Below the pieces are notes generated by a model that ran no database searches, was not told where the DNA came from, and was given only the letters and a program-made list of their open reading frames with translations. From assembly GCA_030637245.1 (NCBI GenBank), contig DAOVVI010000022.1, positions 1 through 10,405 on the forward strand: a stretch of DNA of 10,405 nt. The letters run 5' to 3'. The translations under genes were made by a program, and so were the position numbers. This DNA comes from Cyclobacteriaceae bacterium. GTDB lineage: Bacteria > Bacteroidota > Bacteroidia > Cytophagales > Cyclobacteriaceae. Of this stretch, positions 1-7,077 are shown piece by piece (the first letter of the stretch is position 1; the number at the start of each line of letters is the position of its first letter).

Positions 1-1
1 C

Positions 2-31
2 TTTGACGTTAATATTTAGGTTATAAATTTT
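2..31 (+). promoter_or_regulatory. Putative Bacteroidota-type promoter for the CotH-family gene
   Basis: A TTTG at 2-5 (-33-like) is followed after 18 bases by TAAATTTT at 24-31, which matches seven of eight positions of the Bacteroidota -7 consensus TAnnTTTG. Spacing suits the primary sigma factor of this phylum. If it is used, transcription would begin near 36-38, downstream of the TTG at 32, so the two assignments conflict. AT-rich DNA gives chance matches easily, and this call is weak. Confidence 0.3.
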
Positions 32-3000
32 TTGAACTTATTAATTTTGGGGGAAGTATATTGGATAAATCATTTTATTAAAAGGGCAGCGCTTGCTTTT
101 TATCTAATGACCGGTAGGCTTTTCACGGGATATGCACAGACCATTTTCATTAATGAAGTTCAATCTTCCAATTTGTCCACAATTTATGATCATACCGGTG
201 ATACACCTGATTGGATTGAGATTTATAATGCAGGGTCATCTTCAGTCAACCTGGAAAATTATGGGCTTTCAGATGTTGACAGTCTGCCGCTAAAATGGAC
301 TTTTCCTTCAACCATTTTAGCCACTAATAGTCATTTGTTGGTGTATGCTTCGGGTTTAGATCTTAAAGAACCAAGTCTTCACTGGGAAACCATTATTGAA
401 GTTGGAGATGAGTGGAAGTATTTGATTCCGGTTTCGGAGCCGGCTTCTTCATGGAAAGATGCTGGTTTTAATGATACGGATTGGCTAGCTGGTAAAAGTG
501 GTTTTGGCTATGGAGATGGCGACGATTCGACAATTATAGAAACTTCAATGTCTGTGTTTATTCGAAAAAGCATTTTTATCACCAACAAAAACGACATTCT
601 ACAGGCTTATTTACATATGGATTTGGATGATGGATTTGTTGCGTATTTAAATGGCGTAGAAATTGCCAGATCAAACATCGGAATACGAGGCATACCCCCA
701 GAGTTCGATCAGGCAGCTAAAAATTATGATCATGAGGCATCCATGTACCGGGGTGGTTTGCCTGATGAGTTTTTAATTGATTCGGTACATAACTATTTAG
801 TTGAAGGTGAAAATATTCTTGCAATCCAGATTCACAATCACAATTTGACTTCTTCAGATCTGACAGCAATACCAATTTTTACATTGGGTAAAGTTACGAA
901 TCCTGGCTATCCCACATATATATCTCCTTTTATAAACTTATCGCCGGTAGGCTTGCATACCAATTTTAAGATCTCATCTGATGGAGAACATTTAATTTTA
1001 AGTGATTCAAGTGGCCTGCAATTGGATTCAGTTTTTACTGCAAAAATCCAGGCAGACATTTCACTAGGGAGAAAACCAGATGGGAGTACAACATGGGTAT
1101 TCTTCAATGAGCCAACGCCAGGTCTTTCAAATGTTACTAAAGGATATTTGCCAACCCCGGTTTCCAAGGTCCGATTTTCAATTCCCGGAGGTTTTTACCA
1201 GAATAACTTAACTCTTCAATTATCCACTACGAATTCATTGGATAGTATCTATTACACCACCAACGGAAGTGAACCTGATAAAAACGATTCTTTATATTCA
1301 TCATTGATAATTCTGCCAAAAACTACCACAATACGAGCCAGAGTAATTCGTTCAGGGCATCTTCCCGGTGAAATTGCAACTCATACATATTTAATAAATG
1401 AGTCGCATAACTTGCCAATTGTTTCTGTAAATACTGATCCTTATAACCTTTGGGATATAGATTATGGTATTTATGTAATGGGAAAAAATGCCTCAAGTGA
1501 ATTTCCACATTTTGGTGCCAATTTTTGGGAAGATTGGGAACGTCCGGCCAACATTGCCATGTACGAGCCGGACGGAACTCTGGCCTTCCAATTGGATGCC
1601 GGAATTAAAATATTTGGAAACTGGAGCAGAGGGCTGCCTCAAAAGTCGATTTCAATCCATACAAGAAAGTCGTATGGGGTTGATGGTATAAATTATAAAA
1701 TATTTGAGGATAAAGATATCAATGAGTTCAAAACCATAATTCTACGCAATTCAGGGAATGACTTTAACAACACCATGCTGCGGGATGCATTTTGCAATAG
1801 GGTGGTATCGAGTCTTGAACTGGATCAACAAGCATACAGACCGGCAGTAGTTTACATTAATGGCAAATATTGGGGGATTCAAAATTTGCGTGAAAAAGTG
1901 AATGAAGAATTCATACATTTCAATCATGGAATTGCAGAAGACTACATAGATATTTTAGAAAAAAACGGTGAGGTTGTTAAAGGAAATTCAGAGCATTATG
2001 AAGCCTTGCTCGAATATTTGAATAGGCATAATTTAGCTTCAGCAGAGCATTATAACTATATCAAAACTCAGATTGATGTAGATAATTTCATCAAGTATCA
2101 GGTCACTGAGATTTTTATAGATAACCGTGATTGGCCTGGAAACAACATAAAATATTGGAGGGAAAGAAGACCAAAAGGTAAATGGCGCTGGATCATGTTT
2201 GATTCTGACTTTGGATTTAATACCTGGGGCGATGAAAATCAATCATTTAACACCCTGGAATTTGCCCTTGAGCCAAACGGTCCCGGTTGGCCAAATCCAC
2301 CATGGTCAACATTTTTGCTTAGAAAAATGATGGAAAATCAATCCTTTAAATATGATTTTATAAACTGCTTTGCTGATAATTTAAATACCATTTTTACGCC
2401 TATCGTTTTGGAAAATCAACTCAATGAGATGAAGGCTGTTATTCAACCGGAAATAGTAAATCATCTAAGCAGATGGAATGGCGGTATTGGATATTGGGAA
2501 AACCGGATTTCTGCAATCAAAACTTTTGTGATGGCAAGACAAGGATATGTCAGGAATCACATTAAAAGCGAATTCTATTTAACTGGTACTTTTAATATAA
2601 ATATAAATGTTGAAGGGAATGGGCATGTTCAATTGAATACGCTTTCATTGAATGATTTCCCCTGGGAAGGATTGTACTATAATGATGTACCTGTAAAACT
2701 TGAAGCTATTCCAGAGTCAGGGTATAAATTTGTCAGGTGGGAAGGTATTGAAACTACAGATAGGGAACATCTTACATTAAATACGGATAGTTCAACAGTT
2801 CTTACTGCTGTATTTGCATCCTATGAGGAGGTTTCAACCGAGGTAATCATTAACGAGATAAACTACAATTCCGACATTGATTTTGATCCTGGAGATTGGG
2901 TGGAATTATTAAATGTCAGTGATCATAGTATTAATGTTTCAGGATGGCTTATTAAGGATGATAATGATGCGAATGAATTTATTCTACCTGAAGGCACAAT

Positions 3001-3622
3001 TATCGACAGTCATGGCTATTTGGTGGTTTGCCGTAATAAAGAAAAATTTTCTATGCTATTCCCTTCTGTTGAAATAGTTGAAGGTGTGATGGATTTCGGA
3101 TTTAGTAGCGAGGGAGAGTGCATACGATTGTTCACTGCAAATGAATTGTTAATGGATAAGGTGTGCTATGAAAATGATGATCCATGGCCTGCTGAGCCAA
3201 ATGGGGGAGGTAACACACTGGCATTATTGCATACTTTAGGAAACAATGAGCATCCGGGTAATTGGAAATCATCAATAAATCATGGTACTCCCGGCGCAAA
3301 GAATAAGGATATTATTACAGATTTGAATGATCGATTCGATGAGATGACAACTAATGAAGGAATTGCTATTTATCCAAATCCAACAAAGAAATATATTACA
3401 ATTAAAATGCAATCTTCAAAACCTGAAGAGGTATTCATTAAATTTTCTGATGTGAATGGTAAATTCAGTAAAAAGGTATTGAAGTATTCAATTATACAAG
3501 GCAATAATAAGTTGAACCTGGATTTACAGGAGTTTCGAAAAGATATATCTTCGGGAATTTACATATTGCACGTGGAATCTAATTCCTTTAGAAAGCAATT
3601 AAGAGTCATGGTTCAAAAATAA
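32..3622 (+). CDS. T9SS-exported CotH-family protein kinase with lamin-tail domains
   Basis: This 1196-residue multidomain protein is predicted to be cell-surface or secreted. Residues about 12-36 form a signal peptide (basic INHFIKR, hydrophobic stretch, cleavage after GYAQ). Next come a lamin-tail (LTD) first half (37-110), an inserted beta-sandwich domain with FGYGDGDD (about 119-290), the LTD second half (307-368, LHTNFKISSDGE to PTPGLSN), a chitobiase C-terminal-like domain (380-456, YYTTNGSEP) and a CotH kinase domain (about 460-845). These are followed by an InlB-type B-repeat (853-929), a second LTD (937-1092) and a T9SS type A sorting domain (1110-1196, starting IAIYPNP). CotH kinases in Bacillus phosphorylate spore-coat proteins on serine. 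Here D700 in NRDWPGNN and the D724/D726 pair in FDSDFGF sit where the catalytic and metal aspartates are expected, so activity is plausible; the substrate is unknown. The annotated start is TTG, the only conventional start between the in-frame stop at 17-19 and the signal peptide. The ATG at 107 would destroy the signal peptide. It appears monocistronic. Confidence 0.9.
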   Translation: MNLLILGEVYWINHFIKRAALAFYLMTGRLFTGYAQTIFINEVQSSNLSTIYDHTGDTPDWIEIYNAGSSSVNLENYGLSDVDSLPLKWTFPSTILATNSHLLVYASGLDLKEPSLHWETIIEVGDEWKYLIPVSEPASSWKDAGFNDTDWLAGKSGFGYGDGDDSTIIETSMSVFIRKSIFITNKNDILQAYLHMDLDDGFVAYLNGVEIARSNIGIRGIPPEFDQAAKNYDHEASMYRGGLPDEFLIDSVHNYLVEGENILAIQIHNHNLTSSDLTAIPIFTLGKVTNPGYPTYISPFINLSPVGLHTNFKISSDGEHLILSDSSGLQLDSVFTAKIQADISLGRKPDGSTTWVFFNEPTPGLSNVTKGYLPTPVSKVRFSIPGGFYQNNLTLQLSTTNSLDSIYYTTNGSEPDKNDSLYSSLIILPKTTTIRARVIRSGHLPGEIATHTYLINESHNLPIVSVNTDPYNLWDIDYGIYVMGKNASSEFPHFGANFWEDWERPANIAMYEPDGTLAFQLDAGIKIFGNWSRGLPQKSISIHTRKSYGVDGINYKIFEDKDINEFKTIILRNSGNDFNNTMLRDAFCNRVVSSLELDQQAYRPAVVYINGKYWGIQNLREKVNEEFIHFNHGIAEDYIDILEKNGEVVKGNSEHYEALLEYLNRHNLASAEHYNYIKTQIDVDNFIKYQVTEIFIDNRDWPGNNIKYWRERRPKGKWRWIMFDSDFGFNTWGDENQSFNTLEFALEPNGPGWPNPPWSTFLLRKMMENQSFKYDFINCFADNLNTIFTPIVLENQLNEMKAVIQPEIVNHLSRWNGGIGYWENRISAIKTFVMARQGYVRNHIKSEFYLTGTFNININVEGNGHVQLNTLSLNDFPWEGLYYNDVPVKLEAIPESGYKFVRWEGIETTDREHLTLNTDSSTVLTAVFASYEEVSTEVIINEINYNSDIDFDPGDWVELLNVSDHSINVSGWLIKDDNDANEFILPEGTIIDSHGYLVVCRNKEKFSMLFPSVEIVEGVMDFGFSSEGECIRLFTANELLMDKVCYENDDPWPAEPNGGGNTLALLHTLGNNEHPGNWKSSINHGTPGAKNKDIITDLNDRFDEMTTNEGIAIYPNPTKKYITIKMQSSKPEEVFIKFSDVNGKFSKKVLKYSIIQGNNKLNLDLQEFRKDISSGIYILHVESNSFRKQLRVMVQK

Positions 3623-3667
3623 TTTCTAACATTTTTAGAGTTGGAAAAAAGCGGCGATAAGTTCTGG

Positions 3668-3682
3668 CTCATTAATTTTGAG
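3668..3682 (+). terminator. Weak hairpin after the CotH-family gene
   Basis: CTCA (3668-3671) and TGAG (3679-3682) can pair around a seven-base loop and are followed by a T-rich stretch. The four-pair stem is weak and lies 46 bases past the stop codon. It is listed only as the best candidate for the 3' end of the long upstream transcript. Confidence 0.2.
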
Positions 3683-3716
3683 TAATTTTAATTTAAGTTT
3701 TCACCTAGTCATTATT

Positions 3717-3848
3717 ATGAATTTAATTCCGAAATATTTGCCATTTCTCAAGGGGAAATATACTCTGACGATTGGGCTTAAATCCTTGAATAAGGCTGAA
3801 GGACTCGTTCAAAGTAAAGATGAAATAACTGAATATTTAACCGGATAA
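3717..3848 (+). pseudogene. 43-codon frame resembling the N terminus of a DUF3445 protein; probable relic
   Basis: An ATG-to-TAA frame of 43 codons lies between two convergent genes and ends two bases before the 3' end of the FKBP gene on the other strand. Its product contains IPKYLPFLKGKY followed by TIGLKSL. From memory this looks like the opening of DUF3445 proteins (heme-dependent oxidative N-demethylase-like), which start with an aromatic-Pro-Phe, Gly-Lys-Tyr, Gly-Leu-Lys-x-Leu pattern and normally run to about 250-330 residues. Nothing after the stop continues the family before the convergent gene begins. I therefore infer a decayed N-terminal fragment. It could also be a genuine small protein or a chance frame. 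There is no signal peptide or membrane segment and no strong ribosome binding site. Confidence 0.35.
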
Positions 3849-3850
3849 TA

Positions 3851-4282
3851 TTACCAAAAATCGACGAGTCGTATATCAAAAATCAGAAGCGTATTTGGTG
3901 GAATCTTATTTCCTGTGCCTTTTTTACCCCAGGCCAACTCAGAGGGAATAAAAAACTTAGATCGACCATCCTTTTTCATAAGTAACAATCCTTCCCGATA
4001 TCCTTCAATTAGTTCACTCATAGGCACTTCATCGGGCTCATTTTCTTTATAGGTATCTTCAATAACCTTTCCATTCAATAAGGTACATCGCTGATGGATT
4101 ATTACATGACAACCATTAAATGGGTGATCTCCGTTACCTTCTTCAAGAATTTTGTATTGTAGTCCGGATGCTGTTTCAATGATGCCATCTTTTTTCCTAT
4201 TTTTTTCGAGAAATTCTTCACCGGCTTTTCTGTTGTTTCCCGACGATCCTCTGCTTTTATTTCGTTTTTCTCTTTTAGCCAT
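3851..4282 (-). CDS. Small FKBP-type peptidyl-prolyl isomerase-like protein, atypical pocket
   Basis: This 143-residue protein consists of a Lys/Arg-rich tail (1-33) and one FKBP domain (about 40-143). The domain is introduced by ETASGLQYKILEEGNGD, the linker typical of Mip/FkpA-like FKBPs, but the helical dimerisation arm of that group is absent. Family landmarks include LIEGYREGLLLM, FIPSELAWG, KIPPNTLLIF and a final IRLVDFW. There is no signal peptide, so it should be cytoplasmic. By hand alignment to FKBP12, several pocket residues differ: Y26 is Q64, F36 is I74, D37 is E75, W59 is Y95 and Y82 is W118, while F99 is kept as F135. FKBPs catalyse cis-trans isomerisation of prolyl bonds; these changes may lower that activity or leave a chaperone or binding role. 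The ATG at 4282 is chosen because it keeps the basic tail and the whole domain. It is monocistronic and convergent with the CotH-family gene. Confidence 0.85.
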   Translation of the reverse strand: MAKREKRNKSRGSSGNNRKAGEEFLEKNRKKDGIIETASGLQYKILEEGNGDHPFNGCHVIIHQRCTLLNGKVIEDTYKENEPDEVPMSELIEGYREGLLLMKKDGRSKFFIPSELAWGKKGTGNKIPPNTLLIFDIRLVDFW

Positions 4283-4444
4283 TCTGTTAAAATATCATTT
4301 GAATTTATATACAATTACATTGAATGCAATTTAATATTGTAAGTAAAATCTTCCTTAAAAAAAATGTTGAATTCTGATTGAACAGTGGATGAAATGAATA
4401 TCACCTGAAAGTAGTATCATTTTAGTAGAAAAGATCATAAAGTT

Positions 4445-4465
4445 GGAAGTCCGGAGTCAGAAGAA
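4445..4465. repeat. Short degenerate heptamer repeat
   Basis: Three consecutive seven-base units, GGAAGTC, CGGAGTC and AGAAGAA, share the pattern nGnAGnn. The first two differ at two positions. Short GAAGTC-type heptamer tracts occur between genes in other Bacteroidota genomes as far as I recall, so this may be the stub of a longer tandem array. With only about three units it could also be chance. Confidence 0.3.
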
Positions 4466-4537
4466 AAATGTCAATCACCGACTATTTATAATTTCTGAGA
4501 GATCAGTTTTTCATCTGTCTTTTCTCACAGGCAAATT

Positions 4538-4588
4538 GGAGATCTCCATAAATATTACCGGAATATTATTTTGAGATTTTCAATAATA
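4538..4588. promoter_or_regulatory. Cluster of three dyads upstream of amrS
   Basis: Three symmetrical elements lie within 51 bases, ending 58 bases before the amrS start. GGAGATCTCC (4538-4547) is a perfect ten-base palindrome. AATATT at 4551-4556 and 4562-4567 flank ACCGG as a six-base inverted repeat. TATTATT (4564-4570) pairs with AATAATA (4582-4588), and the stem can extend inward by GA/TC with a two-T bulge. The last two share bases, so their hairpins would exclude each other. This suggests an operator or a leader structure for the amrS-amrB operon, but no function is proved by sequence alone. Confidence 0.3.
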
Positions 4589-4646
4589 CGTCAAAATCAT
4601 TATATTTAATTATTGTCTTTTCCATAAATAAGAAAAGTATAAATCA

Positions 4647-5651
4647 ATGAGGCAAGCCCTTTATTTTGAGGAAATTGGCAATCAGGAAGTGCAATGTCAT
4701 TTATGTCCTCACAATTGCACCCTCGGATTAAATAAAAGGGGGAATTGCCGCGTACGCAAAAATATTGATGGCAAATTAATTTCGGAAAATTTCGGGCTGT
4801 GTTCATCCATACAATTTGATCCAATTGAAAAAAAACCACTTTATCATTTTTATCCGGGATCTCATATCCTATCCATTGGCAGCATTGGCTGTAACCTGAA
4901 TTGTAATTTTTGTCAGAACTGTGAAATTTCCCAAACTTCTGTTGATCAATATCTTACAGGACATTACTACGAGCCTGAAGATGTGGTGAGTAAGGCTCGT
5001 GAGTATCCTGAAAATTTAGGCATTGCTTTCACATATAACGAGCCTACTGTTTACTTTGAGTACATGATTGAGATAGCCAGGCAAAGTAAAGATCTAGGTA
5101 TGAAGAATGTGATGGTATCCAATGGATTTATTAATCAGGATCCTCTGCATGAAGTATTGCCGTATATCGATGGATTTAATATCGATTTAAAGGCATTTAC
5201 AGATTCATTTTATAAGAATATCACAAATGGTAATCTTGAGCCTGTAAAAGAAACATTAAGAGCAATAAGTAAAGCGGGAAAGCATCTGGAGATAACGAAT
5301 CTTCTAATTCCATCTCAAAATGATGAGCTTGATGAATTTACTGGAATGGTTGCCTGGATTCGAGATGAATTGGGGAGCGATACGGTATTGCATTTATCCA
5401 GGTATTTTCCTGCGTACAAAAGTAATATTCAAAAAACCTCGCTTGGACTACTGTTTAATTTTTGCGAAACTGCCAGACAATATCTGAGTTATGTGTATTT
5501 GGGTAATGTAACCGGCAGTGAATCACAAAATACGATTTGTAGTGGTTGTGGTAAAATTGTTATTTCGAGGTATGGATATTTTATCCAAAAAAACGGAATT
5601 GATCCAAATGGAAATTGTTCGCATTGTAATAATAAAATAGTTATAAGTTAA
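4647..5651 (+). CDS. amrS: AmmeMemoRadiSam system radical SAM enzyme AmrS
   Basis: This 334-residue radical SAM protein shows the family signature CxxxCxxC at C82, C86 and C89 (GCNLNCNFCQN), which should bind the 4Fe-4S cluster that cleaves S-adenosylmethionine. Around it are a cysteine-rich N terminus (C17, C20, C24 and C34 in CHLCPHNC and NCRVR), the IGSIGCN lead-in, TYNEPTVYFEY (129-139), SRYFPAYK (251-258) and a C-terminal pair of CxxC motifs (C298/C301 and C324/C327) that may form a zinc site. Order, length and motifs are those of AmrS, the radical SAM member of the conserved AmmeMemoRadiSam trio; its homology to PflA-type activases is general and the true reaction is unknown to me. It is followed after one base by amrB, so the two should be co-transcribed. 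Cytoplasmic. The ATG gives the complete N-terminal cysteine motif. Confidence 0.93.
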   Translation: MRQALYFEEIGNQEVQCHLCPHNCTLGLNKRGNCRVRKNIDGKLISENFGLCSSIQFDPIEKKPLYHFYPGSHILSIGSIGCNLNCNFCQNCEISQTSVDQYLTGHYYEPEDVVSKAREYPENLGIAFTYNEPTVYFEYMIEIARQSKDLGMKNVMVSNGFINQDPLHEVLPYIDGFNIDLKAFTDSFYKNITNGNLEPVKETLRAISKAGKHLEITNLLIPSQNDELDEFTGMVAWIRDELGSDTVLHLSRYFPAYKSNIQKTSLGLLFNFCETARQYLSYVYLGNVTGSESQNTICSGCGKIVISRYGYFIQKNGIDPNGNCSHCNNKIVIS

Positions 5652-5652
5652 G

Positions 5653-6483
5653 ATGTCAGTTCGTCCATCAGAAGTAGCCGGTACATTTTATCCAAATAAA
5701 GCGGAAGAAATTAATAAATTTTTGAGCCAGATAGTTTTATTTGAAGAAAGACGAATTAATAAAAACCTTAGGCCAGGGCAAATTATTGGCGGTATTGTGC
5801 CACATGCAGGTTACAAGTATTCGGCAAACGAAGCGGTTCACTTTTTTCATTTTTTAAAAGACACGAGTGAAATTATTGATACGTTTATTATCATAAATCC
5901 ATCACATTCCGGCGCTAAAGAGGAGGTGTCTTTAGACGCCCATGAAAAGTGGAATACACCATTAGGGGATATAATGTTGGATGCGGCTCTTATGGATTTT
6001 ATGGATATTCCAAAGTCGTTTGATGCGCAACAGGGAGAGCATTCAGCTGAAGTAATCCTACCATACTTACAGTATTTTTTGGATTATGAATTTAAAATTA
6101 TACCGATAACCATGCGCAAACAGAACTACAAAAGTTCCAGGAACCTGGCTGAAAAAATCTTTAAGGCCAACCAGGTTCAAAAAAGTAAAATAGCGATTAT
6201 CGCCTCAAGTGATTTTTCGCACTATGAACGTCCGGAAGTAGGATTTTATAATGACAACCTGGTTATCAATAGAATTTTAAACAATCGTATTCATGAATTG
6301 TATGATACTATCCATGAAAATAATATCTCCGTATGTGGTTATGGGCCAATAATGACATTGATGTTTTATTCCAGGATGATCAATTCAAATTATAATGTCG
6401 AGATATTAGCAAGAGGGAATTCGGCAAAACATTCATTTGAAGAATTTGTGGTGGACTATGTCTCAGCCTTATTTTATTGTTAG
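5653..6483 (+). CDS. amrB: AmmeMemoRadiSam system protein B (MEMO family)
   Basis: This 276-residue MEMO-family protein has a fold related to extradiol dioxygenases. It starts with VRPSEVAGTFYP, the usual family opening. The metal-site ligands of human MEMO1 have clear counterparts: H51 in PHAGY, H85 in NPSHSG and C228 in SVCGYGP. D187 and H190 in SSDFSHY and H130 in GEHSAEV complete the conserved pocket. MEMO1 has been reported to bind copper or iron, whereas the bacterial protein's role is not established. The gene begins one base after the amrS stop, which implies translational coupling and joint function with the radical SAM enzyme. The third usual partner, an AMMECR1-domain protein, is neither fused to it nor adjacent. 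Full length, no signal peptide, cytoplasmic. Confidence 0.93.
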   Translation: MSVRPSEVAGTFYPNKAEEINKFLSQIVLFEERRINKNLRPGQIIGGIVPHAGYKYSANEAVHFFHFLKDTSEIIDTFIIINPSHSGAKEEVSLDAHEKWNTPLGDIMLDAALMDFMDIPKSFDAQQGEHSAEVILPYLQYFLDYEFKIIPITMRKQNYKSSRNLAEKIFKANQVQKSKIAIIASSDFSHYERPEVGFYNDNLVINRILNNRIHELYDTIHENNISVCGYGPIMTLMFYSRMINSNYNVEILARGNSAKHSFEEFVVDYVSALFYC

Positions 6484-6498
6484 AGACTCCATAATGCG

Positions 6499-6515
6499 AA
6501 GGATATCCTTTTTTT
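6499..6515 (+). terminator. Candidate terminator after amrB
   Basis: The twelve-base palindrome AAGGATATCCTT (6499-6510) runs directly into more T residues (to 6515), 16 bases after the amrB stop. It can fold as AAGG/CCTT with an ATAT loop. The stem is short, but its position and T-run suit an intrinsic terminator for the amrS-amrB transcript. Confidence 0.4.
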
Positions 6516-6532
6516 GATTCGTTTGGCAAAAA

Positions 6533-6545
6533 AAATCGTGGATTT
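6533..6545 (-). terminator. Candidate terminator for the receiver gene
   Basis: Read on the minus strand, AAATC, a CAC loop and GATTT are followed by a run of T residues, starting 27 bases after the stop of the response-regulator gene. The five-pair, mostly A-T stem is weak. Together with the hairpin at 6499-6515 it makes this convergent gap a plausible two-way termination zone. Confidence 0.25.
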
Positions 6546-6571
6546 ACAAAAAAATAAACTTTAAATAAGAA

Positions 6572-6979
6572 TTAACCTGCCGACTTTATTTCTTCAAGTG
6601 CGTTTTCTGTGAGTGGTTTTGTAATAAACTTGACTACGTTGTCATTATTAACAATTTTGTCAATATCTCTTTTATTATCGGAACTGGAAAGAATGATTAC
6701 TTTACATTTATTGCGAAGAAATGAGTTGAATTTTTCAAATTCATAAAGAAAGACGAATCCATCAACAATAGGCATATTTATATCAAGAAAAATGTAATCA
6801 GGTAAATTATCCGGATTTTCCTTATTTGAATCAAGATATTCCAGGGCGCTTTTTCCAGAGTTTTTTATCTCTACGCTTTTGGCGAAATTGGTAATTTCTA
6901 TAATTCGTCTGCTGATAAAATTATCAGTATCATTATCATCAACGAGCATTACCAAATCAATTTTATTATCTACTATCAT
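6572..6979 (-). CDS. Stand-alone response regulator receiver domain protein
   Basis: This 135-residue protein is a single CheY-like receiver domain with no output domain. The acidic pocket is D14 and D15, the phosphoacceptor is D66 in IFLDINMP, the switch Ser is within ILSSSDN (98-102), and the conserved lysine is K121 in ITKPLT. All residues needed for phosphorylation are present, so it is probably an active phosphate carrier or binding switch downstream of a histidine kinase. No kinase is encoded nearby. Its sequence style (LVDDNDTDNFI, SALEYL) resembles the Rcp1-like stand-alone receivers common in Bacteroidota. A good purine-rich ribosome binding site (AAGGAAGGAA) lies directly before the ATG. 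It is monocistronic and separated by 206 bases from the upstream operon on the same strand. Confidence 0.9.
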   Translation of the reverse strand: MIVDNKIDLVMLVDDNDTDNFISRRIIEITNFAKSVEIKNSGKSALEYLDSNKENPDNLPDYIFLDINMPIVDGFVFLYEFEKFNSFLRNKCKVIILSSSDNKRDIDKIVNNDNVVKFITKPLTENALEEIKSAG

Positions 6980-7077
6980 TTCCTTCCTTATTATAATTGC
7001 AGTAACTCAAGCTTAACCTTCAGTTAATGCTTCTATATTGGCATTACAAATTATATTTAAATTTGCATTATTTAAAG

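Larger units (their letters stand above)
4283..4646. other. Non-coding stretch between divergent FKBP and amrS genes
   Basis: These 364 bases hold no convincing gene. They must carry the promoters for two divergent genes, but I found no full TAnnTTTG box on either strand; TATATTTA near 4600 is a seven-of-eight match without a well-spaced -33 element. The region contains a short degenerate heptamer repeat (4445-4465), a small hairpin followed by T residues (CTGA/TCAG, 4495-4511) and three dyads between 4538 and 4588. No tRNA-like or known riboswitch-like structure was recognised. Confidence 0.6.

Noticed and set aside
107..109. ATG as the start of the CotH-family protein
   Set aside because: It would begin inside the hydrophobic core of the signal peptide and leave only about eleven residues before the predicted cleavage site, which is incompatible with export needed for a T9SS cargo.
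907..2242. Four open frames of 61-86 codons within the CotH-family gene
   Set aside because: All are shadows of the strongly supported long reading frame and show no domain or start signal.
4102..4314. 70-codon minus-strand frame overlapping the start of the FKBP gene in another frame
   Set aside because: It shares the basic region only by frame overlap, has no recognisable domain, and the FKBP frame explains the region fully.
4606..4839. 77-codon minus-strand frame opposite the start of amrS
   Set aside because: It lies antisense to the highly conserved cysteine motifs of amrS and has no recognisable features of its own.
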